Positions 55,260 to 64,000 of a DNA stretch of 64,000 bases are shown piece by piece. The notes beneath the pieces were generated by a model that was given only the letters and a program-made list of their open reading frames with translations, ran no database searches and was not told the origin of the DNA. Both the position numbers and the translations under genes were made by a program. Origin of the DNA: Tricholoma matsutake (lineage: Eukaryota > Basidiomycota > Agaricomycetes > Agaricales > Tricholomataceae); NCBI GenBank assembly GCA_026075535.2, contig AP026549.1:2542001-2606000 (forward strand), given 5' to 3'. The first letter of the stretch is position 1. Each line of letters starts with the position of its first letter.

Positions 55260-58200
55260 TTATGCCTCAACTTCCAGGTGAGAAAATATTATGTTTGTCC
55301 CCTCTGTGAAATTTTGGTAAGGCCGGAATTTCATCCCCTCATACACCATTCTCGCAATGCGATGCGGAGCATTCGGATTATGTTTAAAGAATTGGGCGAT
55401 TGCATTATGCGCTCGCTTACAATTCTCTTTGGGTTCCCATGAATTATTTTCGTCGGTATAGTTTTTCCACTTTATTAAGAACTCCAATTTGTTCCGTCGA
55501 AGACGTGAGTCTAGAATTTTCTGGAGCACCTTCTACTATTATCGGAGGTTGCAGAGTAGTTTGTTGGCCAGGAATAGTGGGCGGATGGTAAGGGCGTAGG
55601 TGGGATACGTTAATCTCGGGATCAATCTTAAATGATTGGGGTAATTTTAGCACTACTGCATTAGGCAAGATCACTTTAGAGATTGCATATGGGCCAACTT
55701 GTTTCTCCGTAAGTTTCTTCAAAGGTCATGGAATATTCAGGTCCTTGGTACTTAGCCATACCAAGTCACCAACTTTGTACTCTGGAGTGCATGCTCGAGT
55801 ACGATCCGCGTGTCGCATCATGTCATCACGTGCTTTCTTCAATGCTGCCTCTGCTTCCTCTTGTACCCTTTGCATCTTAGATACAAAATCTTCTACCGAC
55901 TGTACTTTGACTTCCCTTCTGGGTTCTACTCCCATGCGAGGATGATATCCATAATTCACGAAAAAGGGTGACATACAAGTAGCTGAATGGAATTTGTTAT
56001 TGTGGGAAAATTCGGCAATTGCCAACCATTCGGGCCAGTTGGTTTGTTGGTAGTTGACAAACATATGTAGGTACTGCTCCAACTCCTGATTCATTCTCTC
56101 TGTCTGCCCATCAGTCTGCGGGTGATATGCCATAGATAATTTAGTTTGAATTCCCAATATGTTGTTTAGTTCTCGCATAAATGCGGAAGCAAATTGTGGT
56201 CCACGATCGGAGATAACAGTATCGGGTAACCCATGTAACTGCCATACCTGATTTAGATAGAGGCACGCCAAGCCCAATGATGAGGTTTCTGTAGTAGTAG
56301 GAATAATATGGACCTCCTTTGTAAAGTGGTCGCATACTACAAATATTGCATCGTACCCTTGAGCCTTGGGTAATCCGGTAATAAAATCCACAGATATATC
56401 TCGCCACGGCGCTTTAGGTATAGGGTTCAGCATTAATTTTCCTGCAGGTTTCTCTGGAAATTTCTTCCCCCTCATGCACATATCACATCCATCTACATAC
56501 CCCAACACATACTTCGAAATTCCAGGCCACCAATAATTTTTCATTACTAATTCCAACGTCTTCCATCTTCCTGGGTGTCCAGCAATCGGTGTATTGTGAT
56601 GTAACCAGACAATCTCCCTTCACAAATCCTGATCCTTTGGTACATACACTTTTCCTCGAAACAACACCAACCCTTGTTCCTCAGCCCATTCATCTCCTTT
56701 GATATTACCTTTCTTCTCTCCCTTCAGAGCTTTCACAGCTTCCACTACTTCATTGTCCATTTCTGAACATTGTCTAATTTTAGACAACATTTCCGTTTCC
56801 GAGCTATCTATTAATAGATGCCCTTGATGCATAGCGCAAATGCGAAAGTATTCGGGTTTGAGTAAGGTAACATTTTTATTGTCCTCCTCCACCCCCCTTT
56901 TATGATCAATACGTCTGGATAAGGCATCTGCTTTCCTCATTAAGCTTCCCGCTTTATGGACCAAGTGAAAGTTGAAACGCAATAGGAATAGTGCCCAACA
57001 CGCTTGCCGGCAATTAAGCTTTTTAGCAGACATGAAGTATTGCAGATTTTGATGATCCGTCCAGATCTCAATCTGATGCGTACATCCCTCCAAATAATGC
57101 CTCCACGCCTCCAATGCTCGTATTATCCCCAACATCTCTTTGTCATGCACATCATAATTCCTCTCCACATCATTCAACCCTTTTGACAAGTATGCACAAG
57201 GATGCCATTTGTCATCTTTGCACAGCATTGATAATACCGCTCCAGTAGCAAAATCGGATGCATCGGATTCCACTCGCAAAGGGCATGTGAAATCTACTGG
57301 GGCTAATATTGGTCCCTCCACAAACTTCCTCTTCAACTCCTCAAATGCTGTCTGCTGCTGCTCTCCCCACCTCCACACTACTCCCTTTCATGTAAGGTTA
57401 TGTAAGGGTGCAGCAATTTTAGAAAAATTGTGCACAAAGCGACGATAATAATTTGCGAGTCCCAAGAAGGCTTGAACCTCCTTGACACAGGTGGGCGCAG
57501 GCCAATCTGTGATCGCCTGTACCTTGATTGGATCCATTTTGATCCCATCAGGGCCGATCAATAATCCTAGGAACTTGATCTCGCTTGCCCCAAACACACA
57601 CTTCTCTGGTTTCAAAAATAGATCGTTCTCCGCCAACCTCTGTAACACCTCTTGCACTATTGCTTCATGATTCTCTTCATCCTCCGTGAATATCAGAATG
57701 TCATCAATAAATATTATTACCACACCTTTGTCTATTACGTCCTTGAAAATGTCATTCATCATATTTTGAAAGGTCGGGGGACTATTAGTCATCCCAAAAA
57801 ACATGACAAGCGGCTCGAAGGATCCTCGACGTGTGGCAAATGCAGCCTTCCACTCATCTCCTTTCTTTATTTGTACATTGTTGTATCCCCATCATAAATC
57901 CAATTTTGTAAAGACCTTGGCTTTTCCCACCTTATCAATTATTTCTGAGATCAATGGCAGGGGGTACGTGTTCTTCACTGTCCACTCATTCAGATACCTA
58001 TAATCGGTACACATCCTCTTCCTTTGGTCTTTTTTGGGCACGAAGAATATTGGTGACATCTGTGGTGATTTCGAAGGTTGTATGTATCCTTTGCGCAATT
58101 GCTCCTTCAGGAATGCATCCACTTCTTCTTGTTCCATCGGAGATAACGGATATACCTTTGACTTCTTCGGCACAAACCCTGGCTTCATCTCAATCACATG

Positions 58201-59070
58201 ATCCCATGGCTTCCACACCGGCATTCGCTCAGACTCCTTCTTTTGGAACACTGACAAATGTTCATGATACACTTTTGGCACCCATTCCTCCACTGGCTTC
58301 TCCACCTTCACAATATTCTTGTCCCATGACTGTCCTCCACAAACTGCTCTAAAGGTTTGCTTCTGCGCTTCTTTCTCGATCATGATCAGAACTTCCCCAT
58401 TTGGCATTTCCTCATCCTCCACTTCCTCCATTGTAATAGAATACTTCCTCGGACGTTCTTTCTCTTTCTTTTTCCTTTTTTCTTTCTTCATCTTCCTCCC
58501 ATACACATTACATTCCTTAGGACAACGAGTCATTTGTACTTTCCCAGTTTTCCAATCAATTTCGGGATTATGCTTCCATAACCACGGACATCCTATTATT
58601 AGATTGGTTTTCCCAAGATCGCACACTTCAAATACGGCTCGCTCCTGATGCTCCTGATACTTTAGTACCATAGTCACCTCCTCCTTGATGGTTCCTCCAT
58701 GATTGACTGTTCCGTCAATATTGTACACCATTATAGGTTGTGCCAGCTTGCGTGTGTTAATACCGTTTCTGGTAATTAAGGATCGATTAATAAATAATCC
58801 TGTAGCACCACTGTCAAGCAATGCTTCCACATCAATAGCTGCATGCGTGTCCACTGTCTTCAGTTCCACAGTCAAGGTAATTTCGGGTTCTATTTGCGCA
58901 GAGCAAATAAACAATTTAGGGGTTTTCGGAAATGACATGTGACAATTTTCTTTGTCACGTGATTGGCAACAGTTGTACTCCTCCTCGATTTCCTTTTCTG
59001 ATTTACTCTGGGTTTCCTCAGATACTAATACATTGTAATGATTCTGGGTCACCAATGGGGAAACCTTCAC
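55260..59070 (-). pseudogene. pol: Ty3 copy B pol (protease, RT, RNase H, integrase, chromodomain; broken)
   Basis: Protease LLDSGATGLFI (~58810); RT from ~58200 with TKLDL-stop, FFGMTNSPPTF and an intact FIDD box (~57690); RNase H SDASDFATGAVL and WTDHQNLQYF (57378-56960); integrase zinc region, VDFITGLPKAQ, VISDRGPQFAS and TDGQTERMNQE (56556-55726); GPY/F tail and chromodomain LEFLIKWKNY (55529-55260). TGA stops are at 57892-57894, 57388-57390, 56620-56622 and 55726-55728, with a frame shift near 55525. Where copy A is readable, the first two stops correspond to CGA there. Confidence 0.95.
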
Positions 59071-59210
59071 TGGGACTCTTCCACAAAATTCTTCTGCCTG
59101 CCTTCCTCCGGCTTCACTTCCTCGATTGTAGCTTCCCTAATCTTTCTTTTCTGCCTACAATTTCTAGAAATGTGTCCTAACTGCCCACAGTTAAAACATT
59201 TAAGTGGGGC

Positions 59211-60163
59211 TCATCTTCCTGCTTGATCAACCTCCATTGCCTCTGCTGGTGCTGCTGACTCCATAACTATAGGTGTCACTGCCATGGCCAGTGGCTGTGC
59301 CCTTGGAGCTTGCACCTGAGGCACCTTTCCTTTCTCGGACTTTCCTCCTGATGACTTTCCAAATTTACTACTTCTGTACATCAACTTTAACTCCACCTGT
59401 TCCTGCCGATATTGCCAGTCAAGGCGCATTGCCCAATTATACCACTCGTCCAACTTCTCTGGCATAGAAGGTAGTCAGTAGATAGACTTGAATAAAGAGG
59501 GATTTAATCCTGCTTTCAAAAACTCTACCAATGTGGCTTCTCCCATGTCCGTTTGCGAAGCTTCTGCTTTGAACTGCAAAATAAATTCATCCGCCATTAA
59601 AGAACCTTGGTGCATGGTCTTTAATTTAGCATTGGCTGTCACCTTTGGATTAGGGTCTCCAAACTGTTCCTCCAATCTCTCCAGAAATTCCTTGAAGGTT
59701 GCAAATGGTTTATTTCCTGCAGCAATTTGATTAATAGCCTGGTTTCTCCAGAACTGTGCTTTCCCCCCCTGAATGTATGAGAGAGCAAACATAATCCTAG
59801 ACTCGGCTGTATGAAACTCTGGCTTCCCCTATGGATGTACAATACTATAGAGCTGATGAAGGATTTTGTATTCTCCATGGTACCGTCAAAGATTTGTGGG
59901 GGCGCATACTTAGGTAAGCGCACTTTTCCATTTCTGGATTTCTCCACCGTCTCATCCTCCTGTGATATCCACTCCACCATCTCCTCCATCTCATCATCTC
60001 TTTCTCCTATCGTCTCTGGCTGTACTTCTGCTTGTCTGGGTTGTGACGCTGCCAATACTGACACTAATTGTGACATTTGTGCTGTGAGCGCATCAATTTT
60101 CGCCTCTAGTGCTGGTATGGGAACAGGATTAGGACCGGGATTAGAAGTTGAAGGTTCAGACAT
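59211..60163 (-). pseudogene. gag: Ty3 copy B gag (broken)
   Basis: Starts MSEPSTSNPGPNPVP at 60163. A one-base deletion near 59828 shifts the frame after YIH compared with copy A. The capsid-like part continues at 59792-59478 and stops at TGA 59475-59477. The C-terminal part 59465-59214 then stops at TGA 59211-59213, just before the zinc knuckle, whose coding sequence is still present at about 59150-59200. Confidence 0.92.
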
Positions 60164-60650
60164 AATTGTAGAATCTGTGATGAATCACTTCTTCGACAAA
60201 TTCAAAATTTTCTCTTCGAGACCTCTCCAAATGTTTACGGGTCACGTGATAAGGTTCGTCGAGGTTCATCAATGGTTCGTCATTCGTCGGGCGCCTATTT
60301 TGACACTTCGGATCAATAACCCTTCCAACAGTGCCCGATCTCGGAGATAACACTGAATTCGGCTTGTAACTAAAATAGTCATCTGAATAGAGTGATGTAA
60401 ATCGTAACTAAACCAGATCCGATCGGTTGTCTGGTTGCAGCTGTCCTAATGACAAGCGCTGCCTCTCACTCACTGGCAGTCGCAATGTAAGGTGAGGCCT
60501 GGCGTCAGCTTATGAAAGAAAAGGTAGATTATGTATATACAAGTACTTCCAGCTCGTGCCGAAAGGATGAGTAATCAGATGTGGCACGGTGAAACAATGA
60601 CGTATGCGCAAGTAAGAGAAGGTGCACTGATATGGGAAGTTGTGTTCTTC

Positions 60651-61052
60651 TGTTAGGGCGACACCCACTATCTGCTAGCTAAGACCGTGCGGGTTCTCTC
60701 TACAAGAAGGGGGCGGGATCCGCGCGCGTGATGGGGAAATTGATGGTTTTGATGTGAGGGGTTATTAATAGGTAAGTTTGTTGAGATAGGCCTTTCACAC
60801 CAAAAATGTAGGTGGAATACCTAAGAGAACACAACTGGGGTCCCCTAGGCATATATTTAGGGTTTATATACTATGTTACATATATTGTACATTGTTGTTA
60901 CCGACGCACTCGTACATGCGCATACATTTTGATGCATGCGAAATAAAATTCTCACACTATCAAAATGTAGCGTCATTTGGCATCATGTAGCGTAATTTGA
61001 CATAATAAAATAAAAATGAAAGTTTATTAGGTAATGGGGTGGTTTCCTAACA
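60651..61052 (-). repeat. 5' LTR of copy B
   Basis: 402 bp. It retains more CpG than the 3' LTR at several sites (for example CGCGCGTG against CGCATGTG). The next bases on the right are the target duplication GCGGC. Confidence 0.96.
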
Positions 61053-61057
61053 GCGGC

Positions 61058-63890
61058 ATCACCATTGGTAATCAGGATGGGGAGTCGGCATTCATTTGTT
61101 AGACCTATGTAGTATGCAGACCTACAAAATAAAATTGGTGCTGTGTGCTGCTCGGCAGCCTGGTGGCTGTGGCTGATGCCGATGCCACCGAAAAAAAAAC
61201 CCGATGCTGAAGGTTGTACAGCATCATGTATGATAAATGCAGTAAAGGCCTCTTTAAGTGATAATTAATTTTTTGTACTATGCAAACATACAAAATGAGG
61301 TTGGTGCCAAGTGCTGCTCAGCAACACCATGGCAGTGGCCAATGCCGAGGCCGATGCCACCGAAAAAAAATTCCCAATGCCATATGGTGACATGTATGAT
61401 AAACTCAGTAAATGCCCTGTTTATGTGATAATCAATTTGTTGTAGTATGAAGACTTACAAAATGAGGTTGGTGCCGAGTGCTGCTCAGCAACATGGTGGC
61501 TGTGCTGATGCTGATGCCGATGCTGCCTAAAAAATATTCCTGATGCCAATGTCTTGTTTATGCAATAATTAATTTGTTCAATGTATGCAGACCTACAAAC
61601 TGAGGTTGGTGCCAAGTGGTGCTCAGCACCCCAGTGGCTGTGGTCAATGCCGATGCTGATGCCGATGCTGATGCCGATGCTGATGCCGATGCTGCCTAAA
61701 AAAATTCCTGATACCAATGCCTTGTTTATGAAATAATTAATTTGTTCAATGTAGTATGCAGACCTTACACTACATATGTGTTATGAATGTAATATATAGG
61801 TCAGTGACCTATGCATTGGACACAATCGGCACTGGCAATGGCAACAGCAACAGCAATGGCAATGGCACTGGCATGGGGCATTACCATTGGGCATCACCAG
61901 TGGGAATCAGGATGGGGAGTCAGCATTCATTTGTTAGACCTATGTAGTATGCAGACCTACAAAATAAAATTGGTGCCGAGTGCTGCTCAGCAACCCAGTG
62001 GCCATGCCGATGCTGATGCCAATGCCTTGTTTATCCAATAATTAATTTGTTCAATATTATGCAGACCTACAAAATGAGGTTGGTACCGAGTGGTGCTCAG
62101 CACCCCAGTGGCAGTGGCTGTGGCTGATGCCACTGCCACTGAAAAAAAAATCCTGATGCCATACAGTGACATGTATGATAAACTCAGTAAATGCCCTGTT
62201 TATGTGATAATTGATTTGTAGTAGTATGAAGACCTACAAAATGGGGCTGGTGCTGAGGGCTGCTCAGCAACATGGTGGCTGTGCCGATGCCGATGCTGAT
62301 GCCACCTAAAAAAAATCCTGATGCCATATGGTGACGTGTATGATAAACTCAGTACCAATGGTGATGCCCCATGCCATTGCCATTGCCATTGCTGTTGCCA
62401 TTGCTGATGCTGATGCTGATGCCACCGAAAAAAAATTCCCAATGCCATACAGTGACATGTATGATAAACTCAGTAAATGCCCTGTTTATGTGATAATTGA
62501 TTTGTAGTACTCAGTACCAATGGTGATGCCCCATGCCATTGCCACTGCCATTGCCATTGTGTCTGTGCTGATACTGATGCCACCAAAAAAAAATTCTTGA
62601 TGCCATACAGTGACATGTATGATAAACTCAGTAAATGCCCTTTTTATGCAATAATTAATTTGTTGTAGTATGAAGACTTACAAAATGAGGTTGGTGCCGA
62701 GTGCTGCTCAGCAACCCAGTGGCTGTGCCATTGCCGATGCCAGTGCCACTTATGTCTGATGCATAGGTCACTGAGCTCATAAACAAAAGCATTTACTGAG
62801 TTTCTAATACATGTCACTCACTGTATGGCATCAGGATTTTTTTTTCGGTGGCATCGGCATCAGCATTGGCCACAGCCATCAGAGCACCACTTGGCACCAA
62901 CCTCATTTTGTAACTCTTCTAATTAATTATCCCATAAACAGGGCATTTACTGCATTTATCATATATGTCACTGTATGGCATCAGCAATTTTTTTTTGGTG
63001 GCATTGGCATTGGCATTGGCATTGGCATTGGCATTGGCATTGGCATTGGCCAGAGCCACTGGGGTGCTGAGTACCACTTGGTACCAACCACATTTTGCAG
63101 GTGCATAACATTGAACAAATTAATTATTGCATAAACAAGGCATCAGGATCGGCATTGGCACAGCTACCATGCTGCTGAGGAGCACTCGGCACTGACCTCA
63201 TTTTGTAAGTCTTCATACTACAACAAATTAATTATCCCATAAACAGGGCATTTACTGAGTTTATCATACATGTCACTGTATGGCATTGGGAATTTTTTTT
63301 TCGGTGGCATCAGCATCGGCATCAGCAATGGCAACAGCAATGGCAATGGCAATGGCATGGGGCATCACCATTGGTACTGAGTTTATCATACATGTCACTG
63401 TATGACATTGGGATTTTTTTTTCAGTGGCATCGGCATTGGCACAGCCACAATGGCAATGGCAATGGCAGTGGCAATGGCATGGGGCATCACCATTGGTAG
63501 CATCAGGCTTTTTGTTTCAGTGGCATTGGCATTGGCATAGGCCACAGCCACTGGCTGAGCACCACTCAGCACCACCCTCATTTTGTAGGTCTGCATAACA
63601 TTGCACAAATTAATTATTGCATAAACAAGGCATTGGCATTGGGCATTTCTTTTAGGTGGCATTGGCATTGGCATTGGCACGGCCATCAGGTTGCCAAGCA
63701 GCACTCAGCACCAATTTTATTTTGTAGGTCTGCATACCCCATAGGTCTAACAAATGAATGCTGACTCCCCATCCTGATTCCCACTGGTGATGCCCAATGG
63801 TAATGCCCCATGCTGTTGCTGTTGCCGGTGCTGATTGTGTCCAATGCATAGGTCACTGACCTATATATTACATTCATAACACATCTGTAG
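61058..63890. repeat. GATGCC satellite, right segment with orientation switch
   Basis: About ten ~190-bp units. Forward units run to about 62760 (GATGCCATACAGTGACATGT, GATAAACTCAGTAAATGCCC, GACCTACAAAATGAGGTTGG, GATGCCACC + A-run). From about 62800 they are inverted (ACATGTCACTGTATGGCAT, T-run + GGTGGCATTGGCATTGGC). A longer internal piece at 61770-61990 repeats the terminal segment found at both platform ends. Confidence 0.85.
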
Positions 63891-64000
63891 TGCTGTAAGG
63901 CAGCAAGGATTGTAATAGCAAATTTATTTGATACTACAGTATGTATCTATATACATATAGAGTGTTTGACAGCATCCATTGAACCCATATCATTCAATAC

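Larger units (their letters stand above)
54847..61052 (-). mobile_element. Ty3/gypsy chromovirus family 1, copy B (complete, 6206 bp, decayed)
   Basis: LTRs 54847-55248 and 60651-61052 (402 bp each), flanked by perfect target duplication GCGGC (54842-54846, 61053-61057). Minus strand: leader, gag, pol with chromodomain, polypurine tract, 3' LTR. The target is the satellite platform (GGCATGCGGCATCACC). All coding parts carry TGA stops. Confidence 0.97.
47430..64000. mobile_element. Satellite-rich platform with long inverted ends (right end beyond window)
   Basis: The left end (about 47470-47960) and the right end of the window (about 63640-64000) are reverse complements over several hundred bases: TCAAATGATATGG, CACTCTATATGTATATA, CATACTGTAGTATCAAATAAAT and TGTGTTATGAATGTAATATATA all recur inverted. 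Removing the later insertions F and B leaves about 4.6 kb of repeat. I infer a non-autonomous DNA element or inverted satellite block; no transposase is visible. Confidence 0.6.

Noticed and set aside
4650..59477. TGA reassignment (TGA coding for an amino acid) to explain many in-frame TGA codons
   Set aside because: The intact copia frame contains none, the host FHA gene reads without TGA, and copies show CGA at the same codons; CpG decay explains them.

Overview
This window looks like a transposon-dense chromosomal region of a filamentous fungus, most likely an Agaricomycete (mushroom-forming basidiomycete). The reasons are: one host gene with five 51-57 bp introns; Ty3/gypsy chromoviruses with C-terminal chromodomains; a Ty1/copia element; hAT and Tc1/mariner remnants; and strong loss of CpG in the Ty3 copies. 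Nothing here is bacterial. I found no rRNA, tRNA or CRISPR. Species cannot be assigned from the sequence alone.

Layout. 1-5545: two copies of one Ty3 family in opposite orientations; copy A (minus) is inserted into the pol gene of copy C (plus), and both run off the left edge. 5.5-25.6 kb: almost no protein-coding capacity. It holds tandem arrays (22-bp, ~355-bp, ~60-bp, 47-bp and 55-bp periods), a solo LTR (10933-11638), palindromic modules built on GGGTATGGG, repeated hairpin-plus-intron-like modules, and one degenerate gene at 20.4-22.0 kb. 25685-32765: a complete but decayed Ty3 element (D) with 705-bp LTRs, 5-bp target duplication and an ORF antisense to pol. 34151-37033: a Tc1 fragment against an RT-less Ty3 remnant (H). 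38965-42917: the one convincing host gene, a 1227-residue FHA-domain protein in six exons. 43456-45114: a degenerate zinc-finger/ubiquitin-peptidase-like gene. 45298-47358: an hAT element with 8-bp target duplication. 47430-64000: a satellite-rich platform whose ends are inverted copies of each other. It was later invaded by an intact copia element (F, 48044-53797) and a decayed Ty3 element (B, 54847-61052).

How the parts relate. The Ty3 copies are inactivated in one consistent way: the 20 in-frame stops I located are all TGA, and where an intact relative exists the ancestral codon is CGA. The two LTRs of copy B differ at 12 positions, all C/T or G/A changes at CpG. This fits cytosine-methylation-driven decay. 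Copia F has two LTRs that read as identical, one open frame and intact catalytic motifs, so it looks recently inserted and possibly active. The FHA gene sits in the only stretch with ordinary exon-intron coding structure.
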